Shown: positions 8,217 to 16,141 of the stretch, in pieces
Position numbering within the stretch: the stretch's first letter is position 1
Layout: every line of letters begins with the position of its first letter
Assembly (NCBI GenBank): GCA_023390175.1
Contig: JAEWDK010000014.1
Location: 18,481 to 82,480, forward strand
Length of the DNA stretch: 64,000 nucleotides
Source: Bacillota bacterium
Lineage (GTDB): Bacteria; Bacillota; Clostridia; Oscillospirales; Acutalibacteraceae
Reading direction: 5' to 3'
Notes under the pieces: generated by a model
Seen by the model: the letters and a program-made list of their open reading frames with translations, nothing else
Told to the model about the DNA's origin: nothing
Databases searched by the model: none
Position numbers and translations under genes: made by a program

Positions 8217-9974
8217 ATGAAAATGGAGCTATATAATCCGTCTGAAGCGGCAATGACAAAGTACCTGTTTTTCACCGGCAAGGGCGGCGTGGGTAAGACT
8301 TCGATTGCCTGCGCCACAGCCGTTGCCCTTGCGGACACAGGGAAAAAAGTGCTTCTTGTCAGCACTGACCCCGCATCCAATCTGCAGGATGTTTTTGGAC
8401 TTGAACTGACAAACAAAGGAACTGAAATCAAGGAAGCACCGGGTCTTGTGGTAACCAATCTTGACCCGCTTGCTGCCGCTGCCGAATACCGGGAATCTGT
8501 GATTGGCCCGTACCGCGGCAAATTCCCGGATTCCGTTATCCGCAACATGGAGGAACAGCTTTCGGGTTCCTGCACGGTTGAAATCGCATCATTCAATGAA
8601 TTTTCCGCGTTCTTGACTGACGAAGAGAAAGAAAAGAATTTTGATCACATTATTTTTGACACAGCTCCTACCGGCCATACCCTTCGAATGCTCCAGCTTC
8701 CGTCTGCATGGAGCGGATTCATCAGCGAAAGTACACACGGGGCATCCTGCCTTGGACAGCTGTCCGGTTTGGAAAGTAAAAAAGCAGTGTATAAAAAGGC
8801 GGTTGAGACACTTGCAGACGGCAGTCTTACAACGCTTATACTTGTGACCAGGCCGGAAACGGCGCCGATTCTTGAAGCAAAAAGGGCTTCTGAAGAGCTT
8901 GGAGCGTTGGGAATCAATAATCAAATGCTTGTTATGAATGGAATCCTGCTAAACCATGACAAAGATGACACGGTGGAAACGGCCTTATATGAGAAACAGC
9001 AGGCAGCATTATTCGGTATCCCGAACGATTTTTCGAAGATTTCAATTACTCTGGTGCCTCTTCGCGCTTACAACATAACCGGTATTGAAAATGTGAGAAG
9101 ATTGCTTTATTATGCAGGTAAACCTTCTGAGGGAACAGTAGAAACCCTTCCGGATGCTTATCGACTGACTGATATCGTGAACGAAATCTATCAATCCGGA
9201 AAGAAAGTCGTGTTTACGATGGGAAAGGGCGGCGTAGGAAAAACAACAATTGCCGCTGCCATCGCGCTCGGCTTGAGCCAAAAGGGTCAAAAAGTGCATC
9301 TTGCAACCACGGACCCGGCAGATCACCTGAGCTTTGTGATGGGTTCGGAAAACAATATTTCCGTAAGCCATATTGACGAAAAAAGAGAATTGGAAAAGTA
9401 TCAGGAGGAAGTTCTCGCCAAAGCACGGCAAACAATGCCTGAGAATGACCTTGAATACGTAAAAGAAGATTTACGCTCCCCATGTACGCAGGAAATCGCC
9501 GTATTTCGGGCATTTGCTGAAATTGTGGCAAAAAGCAATGAGGAAACGGTGATTATTGACACTGCTCCCACCGGCCATACGATTCTTTTACTGGAATCAA
9601 CCCAAAGCTATAACCAGCAAATTGAAAATTCCGGCGGCGATGTTTCTGAAGCTGCAAAAGCCCTTCTTCCGCGGCTGAAAAATCCGAACGAAACGGAAGT
9701 CGTCATTGTGACGCTTGCTGAAACTACGCCGTTTTACGAAGCCCAGCGCCTGTCGGACGATTTAAAGCGCGCGGGGCTTACCGTAAAGTGGTGGGTAATC
9801 AATTCCAGTTATTCCTTAACCGATACGGCAAGTGAGTTCCTAAAGGCAAAGGCAGCGGCGGAGTCGCAGTGGATACAAAAGGTAGAGCAGATTTCAAACG
9901 GCAATTATGCCGTTATCCCCTGGAAACCTTTTGAGGTCAAGGGAGAAAAACTGCTTGAACTGCTAAATAATTAA
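8217..9974 (+). CDS. arsA: ArsA arsenite-activated ATPase, two-domain pump subunit
   Basis: A 585-residue ATPase made of two homologous halves, energising arsenite efflux when paired with the membrane carrier. The first P-loop is GKGGVGKT at 21-28, the second near residue 335, and both halves carry the signal DTAPTGHT. Metal-binding Cys candidates are in SGSCTVE, GASCLGQ and RSPCTQE. The length matches bacterial two-half ArsA. The ATG at 8217 has AAGGG about eight bases upstream; an in-frame ATG at 8223 is also possible. Here it sits with an Acr3-type carrier rather than classical ArsB, as is seen in many Firmicutes. Confidence 0.95.
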   Translation: MKMELYNPSEAAMTKYLFFTGKGGVGKTSIACATAVALADTGKKVLLVSTDPASNLQDVFGLELTNKGTEIKEAPGLVVTNLDPLAAAAEYRESVIGPYRGKFPDSVIRNMEEQLSGSCTVEIASFNEFSAFLTDEEKEKNFDHIIFDTAPTGHTLRMLQLPSAWSGFISESTHGASCLGQLSGLESKKAVYKKAVETLADGSLTTLILVTRPETAPILEAKRASEELGALGINNQMLVMNGILLNHDKDDTVETALYEKQQAALFGIPNDFSKISITLVPLRAYNITGIENVRRLLYYAGKPSEGTVETLPDAYRLTDIVNEIYQSGKKVVFTMGKGGVGKTTIAAAIALGLSQKGQKVHLATTDPADHLSFVMGSENNISVSHIDEKRELEKYQEEVLAKARQTMPENDLEYVKEDLRSPCTQEIAVFRAFAEIVAKSNEETVIIDTAPTGHTILLLESTQSYNQQIENSGGDVSEAAKALLPRLKNPNETEVVIVTLAETTPFYEAQRLSDDLKRAGLTVKWWVINSSYSLTDTASEFLKAKAAAESQWIQKVEQISNGNYAVIPWKPFEVKGEKLLELLNN

Positions 9975-9991
9975 GCATTGGAGGAATCAAC

Positions 9992-11068
9992 ATGGAAAAA
10001 GCGGGCGGCCGCCTTTCCTTCTTGGATCGTTTTTTAACCCTGTGGATTTTTATTGCCATGGCGCTCGGTATTACGATGGGAAATCTTTTCCCTGCGGCAG
10101 CAAATTCAATCAGTAATTTGAGCACCGGCACTATTTCATGGCCGATTGCGGTTGGGCTGATTTTAATGATGTATCCGCCGCTGACCAAGGTAAAGTACGA
10201 AGAACTCGGCAAAGTGACCGGGAATAAAAAGGTATTCGGTCTGGCAATGCTGCAAAACTGGGTGATCGGGCCGTTGCTGATGTTTTTGCTGGCGGTTCTT
10301 CTGCTTCCGGATAAACCGGATTATGCAATCGGAGTAATCATTATCGGAATTGCTCCCTGTATTGCAATGGTCATTATCTGGAACACCCTGGCAAAGGGTG
10401 ACAATGAGTTTTGTGCTGCTTTGGTCGCTTTGAACGCGATTTTTCAAATATTGCTCTATTCCGTTTATATCTGGCTTTTCGTCACCGTCCTCCCCCGAGC
10501 CTTCCGTCTTCCCTGGGGCGGGGAAGCAGTCAGCGTTACCATGTTAGACGTAGCGCGCAGCGTGCTGATTTACCTCGGAATTCCGTTTGCCGCAGGAATT
10601 GCGACACGTTTTCTGGTGATTCACTTTAAGGGTAAAGACTGGCTCAATACCGCCTTTCTTCCTAAGATTTCACCACTCGCGCTGATTTCACTCCTGTATA
10701 CGATTGTGATTATGTTCCTGCTGAAAGGACAATATATTGTTCAGCTTCCTTTGGATGTGGTTCGGATTGCCGTTCCGCTCCTTCTGTACTTTGTGGTTAT
10801 GTTTGTGGTCAGCTTTTTCCTTTCCTACAAATTAGGATTTGACTATCGTCACGCTTCCACTTTATCCTTTACGGCTGCGAGCAATAACTTTGAGCTTGCA
10901 ATTGCCGTTTCGGTTGCAATTTTCGGAATCAGCTCCGGTCAGGCGTTTGCCGCTGTCATCGGGCCGTTGATCGAAGTGCCGATCATGATTTCGCTGGTTC
11001 GTTTCGCGCTTTATATGAAAGGTAAATTTTTCACCGGGAAAGAGAGTTCTGCAAACGAAGGGAGTTAA
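9992..11068 (+). CDS. acr3: Acr3-type arsenite efflux permease
   Basis: A 358-residue integral membrane carrier of the BASS/ACR3 family exporting As(III), with about ten hydrophobic segments. Diagnostic segments are GIAPCIAMVIIWN, holding the conserved membrane Cys needed for transport, and TAASNNFELAIA. It is unrelated to the ArsB fold despite sharing its function. A GGAGG lies about seven bases upstream. It follows arsA by 17 bases and precedes arsC by two, so ArsA, Acr3 and ArsC are made together. Confidence 0.95.
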   Translation: MEKAGGRLSFLDRFLTLWIFIAMALGITMGNLFPAAANSISNLSTGTISWPIAVGLILMMYPPLTKVKYEELGKVTGNKKVFGLAMLQNWVIGPLLMFLLAVLLLPDKPDYAIGVIIIGIAPCIAMVIIWNTLAKGDNEFCAALVALNAIFQILLYSVYIWLFVTVLPRAFRLPWGGEAVSVTMLDVARSVLIYLGIPFAAGIATRFLVIHFKGKDWLNTAFLPKISPLALISLLYTIVIMFLLKGQYIVQLPLDVVRIAVPLLLYFVVMFVVSFFLSYKLGFDYRHASTLSFTAASNNFELAIAVSVAIFGISSGQAFAAVIGPLIEVPIMISLVRFALYMKGKFFTGKESSANEGS

Positions 11069-11070
11069 AA

Positions 11071-11493
11071 ATGGATCAAAAGATAAAAGTCGCGTTTGTG
11101 TGCACGCATAATTCCTGCCGTTCTCAAATGGCGGAAGCGATCAGCAAAATCATCGCGGCCAATGACTTTGAAGCGTATTCCGCAGGTACCGAAATTAAAA
11201 ATGAAATCAATCCGGACGCGGTGAAAGTCATGAAAAAGCTCTATGGGGTCGATATGAACCAAACCCAGCATCCAAAGCTTTTAGAAGAGCTTCCGCCGGT
11301 TGACATTGTTGTTACTATGGGCTGCGGAGTGCAGTGCCCCTACCTTCCCTGCAAGCATCGCGAAGATTGGGGGCTGGAAGACCCTACCGGTAAGTCAGAG
11401 GAAGAGTTTATAAAAACAGCAAACACAATAAAAGAAAAAATAACAGACTTAAGCTATTTTACCCGGACGAATGGACAAAGATTGAGAATCTGA
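11071..11493 (+). CDS. arsC: ArsC arsenate reductase, low-molecular-weight phosphatase type
   Basis: A 140-residue reductase converting arsenate to arsenite for export. The catalytic P-loop is C11-x5-R17 (CTHNSCR), with resolving cysteines C85 and C89 and an extra C94 (MGCGVQCPYLPC), then DWGLEDPTG. This is the thioredoxin-coupled class rather than the glutaredoxin class. The core ends near residue 128 (IKEKITDL). The last dozen codons (SYFTRTNGQRLRI) read out of frame into a truncated TetR gene, so the native tail was probably replaced at a recombination junction. Function is likely kept, since all catalytic residues precede the junction. Confidence 0.93.
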   Translation: MDQKIKVAFVCTHNSCRSQMAEAISKIIAANDFEAYSAGTEIKNEINPDAVKVMKKLYGVDMNQTQHPKLLEELPPVDIVVTMGCGVQCPYLPCKHREDWGLEDPTGKSEEEFIKTANTIKEKITDLSYFTRTNGQRLRI

Positions 11494-11696
11494 AACAGTT
11501 TAAGCTTATTGAGTTTCAAAAGCTTTTGAAACAGGCGGCCGATAAAGGAATTTTGCATTCGGACATACAGTTTGGAATTCTGTCCGCCATGCTGGAACGA
11601 GTCAGCGATATCTTCATCGGCACCGACTTTCTACTTGAAAACGGGATGAAGGCTACCCAGGTCATTGATAGTGTTTGGTTCCACCAGCGGAGCTAG
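11457..11696 (+). pseudogene. TetR-family regulator, C-terminal fragment only
   Basis: In a frame overlapping the end of arsC, 79 codons read FYPDEWTKIENL...ILSAMLERVSDIFIG...VIDSVWFHQRS and stop at 11694-11696. This resembles the ligand-binding C-terminus of TetR/AcrR regulators; the HTH domain is absent and there is no start or ribosome site. The truncation point coincides with the altered tail of arsC, which marks an insertion or deletion boundary. The stop codon lies in the CCACCAGC...GTGG hairpin that recurs upstream of arsR. Confidence 0.65.
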
Positions 11697-11730
11697 TGGT
11701 TGTTTGCGCTCAAGCTACAAAACAAAAGCC
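11681..11730. repeat. Second copy of the hairpin repeat flanking the ars/hgc island
   Basis: CCACCAGC-GGA-GCTAGTGG followed by TTGTTTGCGCT-CAAGCTACAAAACAAAAGCC matches, with scattered changes, the block near 5736-5785 in the same orientation. Both copies are followed by a terminator stem. It may be the end of a mobile element or a common intergenic repeat. It overlaps the end of the TetR fragment. Confidence 0.4.
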
Positions 11731-11764
11731 TTACAATCCTAGTGATTGTAAGGCTTTTGTTTCT
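11721..11764 (+). terminator. Terminator of the ars/hgc island
   Basis: A perfect 18-bp stem (11721-11738 with 11744-11761), a 5-base loop CTAGT and a T-rich 3' side (GGCTTTTGTTTC). It would end transcription from arsC and the TetR remnant, and it is symmetrical enough to work on both strands. Confidence 0.8.
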
Positions 11765-11768
11765 GTTA

Positions 11769-11786
11769 AACCATCGGGGATCCGGG
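11769..11786. repeat. Partial copy of the tRNA-Lys 3' end
   Basis: AACCATCGGGGAT-C-CG repeats the 3' end of the neighbouring tRNA-Lys gene (AACCATCGGGGAT-T-CG at 11936-11951), 13 identical bases and then one change. Direct copies of a tRNA 3' end next to an accessory island are what tRNA-targeting integrases leave behind, but no integrase gene is present and the match is short. The rest of 11765-11896 holds a perfect CCATTGGGG/CCCCAATGG hairpin near 11869-11892 and no gene. Confidence 0.3.
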
Positions 11787-11896
11787 TGTTGGCACGCTCC
11801 GCCCGCGTTTCGCGAATTCCTCCATCAGCTAAGCATAAACGGAATTTTCCCTTTTCTTCCTACCTGCACCATTGGGGTTCTCACCCCAATGGCAAA

Positions 11897-11920
11897 ATAA
11901 AAAGCACCCCTGTGGGTGCT
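11897..11920 (-). terminator. Terminator of the tRNA cluster
   Basis: On the minus strand AGCACCC-ACAG-GGGTGCT is followed by TTTTTATTTT, beginning about ten bases after the tRNA-Lys CCA end. It is the natural end of the five-gene tRNA transcript. Confidence 0.7.
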
Positions 11921-11930
11921 CTTTCTATTT

Positions 11931-12006
11931 TGGTGAACCATCGGGGATTCGAACCCCGGACACCTTGATTAAAAGTCAAGTGCTCTACCGACTGAGCTAA
12001 TGATTC
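11931..12006 (-). tRNA. tRNA-Lys (anticodon TTT)
   Basis: A 76-base cloverleaf with encoded CCA. The acceptor stem GAATCAT pairs with ATGGTTC (one wobble), the anticodon loop reads CTTTTAA, and the T-loop is GGTTCGAATCC. Last gene of the cluster in transcription order, next to the metal(loid) island. Confidence 0.95.
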
Positions 12007-12051
12007 ATGACAACCTGTATATTATACCAGCTAATAGCGCTGTTGTCAACA

Positions 12052-12089
12052 ATAAAATGCCTGTCCGCGAACGGAGCCCGAAGACAGGC
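12052..12089 (-). terminator. Hairpin between tRNA-Gln and tRNA-Lys
   Basis: GCCTGTC (12089-12083) pairs with GACAGGC (12065-12059) on the minus strand, followed by ATTTTATT. It may be a weak terminator or an RNA-processing structure within the tRNA cluster. Confidence 0.4.
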
Positions 12090-12093
12090 TTCT

Positions 12094-12169
12094 TGGCTGG
12101 GCTGGCAGGATTTGAACCTACGGAATGACGGAGTCAAAGTCCGTTGCCTTACCCCTTGGCTACAGCCCA
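12094..12169 (-). tRNA. tRNA-Gln (anticodon TTG)
   Basis: A 76-base cloverleaf with encoded CCA. The acceptor TGGGCTG pairs with CAGCCCA; the anticodon loop CTTTGAC gives TTG, reading CAA. The T-arm contains GGTTCAAATCC. Confidence 0.95.
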
Positions 12170-12215
12170 ATATTATGCGCAGAACAGGCAAGCCTGTCCC
12201 GCGCCACTTTTTTTA

Positions 12216-12293
12216 TGGGGTGGAAGATGGGATTCGAACCCACGATCTCCAGTGCCACAAACTGGCGCTTTAACCAACTAAGCTACATCCACC
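12216..12293 (-). tRNA. tRNA-His (anticodon GTG)
   Basis: The cloverleaf has anticodon loop TTGTGGC, encoded CCA and a discriminator C that pairs with an extra 5' G (G-1), the hallmark of tRNA-His. The acceptor GTGGATG pairs with CTTCCAC apart from one T-T opposition. The 5' end includes G-1 at 12293. Confidence 0.94.
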
Positions 12294-12298
12294 ATATA

Positions 12299-12375
12299 TG
12301 GCGCGCCAAAAGGGACTCGAACCCCTGACCTACTGCTTAGAAGGCAGTTGCTCTATCCAGCTGAGCTATTGGCGC
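12299..12375 (-). tRNA. tRNA-Arg (anticodon TCT)
   Basis: A 77-base cloverleaf with encoded CCA. The acceptor GCGCCAA pairs with TTGGCGC, and the anticodon loop CTTCTAA reads AGA codons. Confidence 0.95.
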
Positions 12376-12384
12376 AAAGTGCCA

Positions 12385-12458
12385 TGGAGCGAGTGATGGG
12401 AATCGAACCCACACGACCAGCTTGGAAGGCTGGAGTTCTACCACTGAACTACACTCGC
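12385..12458 (-). tRNA. tRNA-Gly (anticodon TCC)
   Basis: A 74-base cloverleaf with encoded CCA. The acceptor GCGAGTG pairs with CACTCGC, and the anticodon loop CTTCCAA reads GGA. First gene of the cluster in transcription order, 85 bases after the Clp ATPase stop codon. Confidence 0.95.
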
Positions 12459-12543
12459 ATTTTAGCGACGGCTATTATTGTAGCATAGTTCAGTGGCAAA
12501 TGTCAATGATAAATTCCATTTTAGCCAGCCATTGTAAAAATAT

Positions 12544-14826
12544 TTATTTCAGAACATCGACCTTGATGCCGGTTTCATCGGCCGTAACCGCAATACCGAC
12601 AATTGTTTCCTCATGATTTTCCACAATCAGCGACGCAATCTTATCCTCCACCTGGCGGCGGATTAAATTGCGCAGATCCCTGGCACCGCTTTTGCCGCCG
12701 ATTGCGTGTTCGGCCAGCCAGCGGGTTGCTTTTGCATCATACACCAGCTTTATGCCGCGTTCCTGCAGCGAGCCGACGTATTCATCCAGCATCAGGTGGG
12801 AAATCGCCTCAAAATCGTCTGTATTCAACGTACGGAATACAATGACCTCATCTACCCTGCTCAGGAATTCGGGGCGCAGGAAGTCAGCCAGAGCCTTCAT
12901 TGCCTTTTCGCGGGTAACATCGGTTTCATTCTTGGCAAAACCGAGCGCACCCTCCTTTTTCTCACTTCCGGCATTGGAGGTCATTACCAGAACCGTATTT
13001 TCAAAATTGACCGTGCGGCCGTGCGCGTCCGTAATGCGGCCCTCGTCAAGAATTTGCAGAAGGATATTCATCACGTCCGGGTGTGCCTTTTCAATTTCAT
13101 CAAAAAGAAGCACGGAGTATGGACGGCGGCGCACCTTTTCCGTTACCTGGCCGGCTTCGTCGTAACCGACATAGCCCGGAGGCGAACCGATAATGCGCGA
13201 TACGGAATGCTTCTCCATAAACTCGGACATGTCAAGGCGGATCAGTGTTTCAGGCGTGTCAAACAGTTCCTTGGAAAGCACCTTGACCAGCTCGGTTTTC
13301 CCCACGCCGGTCGGGCCGACAAAGATGAACGAAGCCGGGCGGCGGCGGGGGCTGATCTGCACCCTGCTGCGGCGAATGGCTGCGGAAACAGCCGCAACCG
13401 CTTCCTTTTGGCCGATAATCTTGGAATTCAGCGTGGCTTCAATATCAGAAAGCTTTTTCAGCTCATTTTCCTGAATACGGCTGGCGGGAATTCCCGTCCA
13501 TAATTCAATTACCTTTGCAATATCCTTTTCCTCTACCTCTGAACCGAGGGCAGCCGGAGCGAGCTCTTTGCTCTTTTCTTCCAACCGGGAAATTTCAGTG
13601 CGGATTTCGGCAAGCTTTTCATAATCCGGCTCGGCGCCGTCGGCCGTCTGCTCTTCCTCCTGCTCCTTCAGCTTTTCCAGTTCTGCGTTCGTGGTGTCGT
13701 AGCTTGCCATTAAATCATTGCGCAGCGCGGCACAGGCACACGACTCGTCAAGCAGGTCAATTGCCTTATCCGGCAGGAAACGGTCATTGATGTAGCGCTC
13801 CGAAAGTACGACGGCGCGCCGTATAATCGATTCCGGTACGCGGACACGGTGGTACGCTTCATAATAGGATTTAATCCCCATGAGCACATCGATGGTTTCA
13901 TCAATGGACGGCTCCGCAATTGTTACAGGCTGAAAACGCCGTTCCAACGCGGCATCCTTTTCAATGTATTTGCGATATTCCACAAAGGTAGTGGCACCGA
14001 TTACCTGAATTTCGCCGCGGGAAAGAGCGGGCTTTAAAATATTGGCCGCGTTCATGGAACCTTCGGCGTCACCCGTGCCCACAAGGTTGTGAACCTCGTC
14101 GATAAACAGAATGATATTTCCCTCGGCCTTCACCTCGTCCACAAGGCCCTTGATGCGGCTTTCAAACTGGCCACGGAACTGTGTGCCGGCTACCAGCGCA
14201 GTAAGGTCAAGCAGATGGATTTCCTTTTTCTGAAGTCTTGAGGGGACATTGCCGCTTGCAATGCGTAGGGCAAGGCCTTCCGCCACGGCGGTTTTGCCAA
14301 CGCCCGGTTCACCGATTAAGCAGGGGTTATTCTTTGTGCGGCGGCTCAGAATTTGAACCACGCGTGCAATTTCCTTGTCGCGCCCGACTATATTGTCGAT
14401 CTCGCCGTTTTTGGCTTTCGCGGTCAGATTGGTGCAATAGGCGTCAAGGTGCTTGCGCTTGGTTTTATGTTTTTCTTTTTTCTCTTTTTTCGCGGTTTCA
14501 CTGTTTTGAACCTGCTCGGTATTATTGTCATTTCCCGAGAAAATATTTTGGAGGAACGGGAAGGTCGCGGCGCCGCCCGGCACAAAACCGTCTTCCTCAC
14601 TGTTCTCATCGTTTTCTTCCGGATTTGTCGTCATGAGCTCGTTGAGCTCCGCCTCCATGGCCTCCATCTGATCATCGGTAATACCCATCTTTTCCATCAA
14701 ATCGTTGACAGGCTTTATTCCAAGCTCCTTGGCGCATACAAGGCAAAGTCCGCGGCTCTCTTTTGAATCGACCGTGGGCGAAATAAATACAACCGCCGGT
14801 CTTTTATGGCATCTTGAACATATCAT
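12544..14826 (-). CDS. ClpE/ClpC-like AAA+ unfoldase with N-terminal zinc finger
   Basis: A 760-residue Hsp100 unfoldase that threads damaged or regulated proteins into ClpP. The N-terminus carries a four-Cys zinc site (C3-x2-C6 and C28-x2-C31) as in ClpE, then a charged linker instead of the double ClpN repeat. The first AAA+ domain has GEPGVGKT and LFIDEVHNLVG; a short coiled middle region follows; the second has GPTGVGKT and LLFDEIEKAHPD. The tripeptide LGF in GALGFAKNE fits the ClpP-docking loop. The ATG at 14826 is preferred over a TTG at 14832. Downstream of pgsA on the same strand; no clpP or ctsR gene lies nearby. Confidence 0.9.
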   Translation of the reverse strand: MICSRCHKRPAVVFISPTVDSKESRGLCLVCAKELGIKPVNDLMEKMGITDDQMEAMEAELNELMTTNPEENDENSEEDGFVPGGAATFPFLQNIFSGNDNNTEQVQNSETAKKEKKEKHKTKRKHLDAYCTNLTAKAKNGEIDNIVGRDKEIARVVQILSRRTKNNPCLIGEPGVGKTAVAEGLALRIASGNVPSRLQKKEIHLLDLTALVAGTQFRGQFESRIKGLVDEVKAEGNIILFIDEVHNLVGTGDAEGSMNAANILKPALSRGEIQVIGATTFVEYRKYIEKDAALERRFQPVTIAEPSIDETIDVLMGIKSYYEAYHRVRVPESIIRRAVVLSERYINDRFLPDKAIDLLDESCACAALRNDLMASYDTTNAELEKLKEQEEEQTADGAEPDYEKLAEIRTEISRLEEKSKELAPAALGSEVEEKDIAKVIELWTGIPASRIQENELKKLSDIEATLNSKIIGQKEAVAAVSAAIRRSRVQISPRRRPASFIFVGPTGVGKTELVKVLSKELFDTPETLIRLDMSEFMEKHSVSRIIGSPPGYVGYDEAGQVTEKVRRRPYSVLLFDEIEKAHPDVMNILLQILDEGRITDAHGRTVNFENTVLVMTSNAGSEKKEGALGFAKNETDVTREKAMKALADFLRPEFLSRVDEVIVFRTLNTDDFEAISHLMLDEYVGSLQERGIKLVYDAKATRWLAEHAIGGKSGARDLRNLIRRQVEDKIASLIVENHEETIVGIAVTADETGIKVDVLK

Positions 14827-14866
14827 GGGCAAAACTCACTCTTCTCTTACTAAATATAATTGTTGT

Positions 14867-15472
14867 TTACTTGTTTTTATTGTCCATCACTTCATGCATA
14901 TTCATGGCGTACTGCGGATCGTCCGACCGCAGGATGGCAAGAAACACCTTTGCATACTGAACAAATGCGTAAATCATGAATGCCGCCGTAATGGAAAGCA
15001 GCGTTACAGTCACCCAAAGGTTTTCAATCCCCCAGATTCCCTTTAACGCAACGATAATTGTAAAGGAAACGTAGAACAGCGTCGTGGCAACCTTGCCGTA
15101 CCACTTGGAACCGCCGGGCCTTTTGCTTTTTCGAATCAGCAGACAGGCGGCGCCCACCATTAAAATTTCTTTTATAACAAAGATGGCAAGCAGCGGAATC
15201 AAGGCCGGCTGTTTAATCGCAAGGCAGACAGCCACCGCGCCCTGGGTCAGTTTGTCGGAAAGCGGGTCAAGCATTTGCCCCAGTTCGGTAAACTGGTTGA
15301 ACTTGCGTGCAATGATGCCGTCAAACGAATCCGACAGTCCGGAAACAATCAGCACTGCCGCCGCCTGCCCGATTTGATCATGTGTAAAATAAATCACAAA
15401 CGGAATGATTAGAATGATGCGCAAAACCGACAATGTGTTTGGTATATTAATATTCTTATTTCTGTCTTTCAT
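14867..15472 (-). CDS. pgsA: CDP-alcohol phosphatidyltransferase, PgsA-like
   Basis: A 201-residue membrane enzyme expected to make phosphatidylglycerophosphate from CDP-diacylglycerol and glycerol-3-phosphate, the first committed step to anionic phospholipids. The family signature is intact (SDSFDGIIAR...G...LDPLSDK: Asp-x3-Asp-Gly-x2-Ala-Arg, then Gly and two Asp), with about five hydrophobic segments. The exact acceptor is not certain, since phosphatidylinositol-type enzymes share the motif. It follows the CvpA-family gene by 16 bases and precedes the ClpE-like gene. Confidence 0.85.
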   Translation of the reverse strand: MKDRNKNINIPNTLSVLRIILIIPFVIYFTHDQIGQAAAVLIVSGLSDSFDGIIARKFNQFTELGQMLDPLSDKLTQGAVAVCLAIKQPALIPLLAIFVIKEILMVGAACLLIRKSKRPGGSKWYGKVATTLFYVSFTIIVALKGIWGIENLWVTVTLLSITAAFMIYAFVQYAKVFLAILRSDDPQYAMNMHEVMDNKNK

Positions 15473-15488
15473 TCTTGTTTACCTCATT

Positions 15489-16013
15489 CTAAATTTCCGC
15501 TTGATCCTGATATAGTCTATAGATAGGATTATTTACAGTTGCGTATTGATAAATGCATGACCGCCCAATTTCCTTTTGCGTAATGTTTGGATACTTCGCA
15601 GTAATCAGCGGAAGCAGGAGCTGCAAAGCGGCACAGAACAAAAACACCACCAAAACACCCTTCAAAAGTCCAAAAACGCCGCCGAGCAGCGAATTGACCT
15701 GATGCAGAACCGGCAGCCTGCAAACGGTGTCGAGCGCATTTGAAACAAGCCGTACCAAAAGCTGCAGCAATACAAAAATCACGGCTGTCGTAATTACTTT
15801 CACGATTGCGTAATCGAGCATATTAACCGTTTTCGCATTGAAAAAATAAGTATAAACCGCGCCGGTAAGGTGATTGGCAAGCACAACCGATGCAATAACC
15901 GCAAAAAGATAGCCGACCAGTTCGATCAGCGAGCGGATCAGCCCGACTCGAAAGCCGGAAATGACAAAACACAAAACGATTACGCATAGGATGATATCCA
16001 GTATTGTACCCAC
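15489..16013 (-). CDS. CvpA-family membrane protein
   Basis: A 174-residue protein with four hydrophobic helices in the CvpA/colicin V production fold (GFRVGLIRSL, then a Gly-rich GGVFGLLKG loop). The family is linked in other bacteria to envelope and peptidoglycan homeostasis; the biochemical role is unknown. I place the start at GTG 16013 because GGAGG is five bases upstream and the protein then begins at the first membrane helix; a GTG at 16037 adds eight hydrophilic residues and has no ribosome site. Confidence 0.8.
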   Translation of the reverse strand: MGTILDIILCVIVLCFVISGFRVGLIRSLIELVGYLFAVIASVVLANHLTGAVYTYFFNAKTVNMLDYAIVKVITTAVIFVLLQLLVRLVSNALDTVCRLPVLHQVNSLLGGVFGLLKGVLVVFLFCAALQLLLPLITAKYPNITQKEIGRSCIYQYATVNNPIYRLYQDQAEI

Positions 16014-16141
16014 TTTTTCCTCCAATTGGGGAATCACTGACCTGATGAGGGTTTGCGAAAAAGGCCGACGCAGTGGTTCCTGGGAATGAACTTATATTTA
16101 TATCAGATAATATAGCACAAAATACCATTTAGCACAAGCCG

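Noticed and set aside
12244..12328. Short plus-strand frames across the tRNA cluster
   Set aside because: They translate the complement of tRNA genes; the cloverleaf folds explain the sequence.
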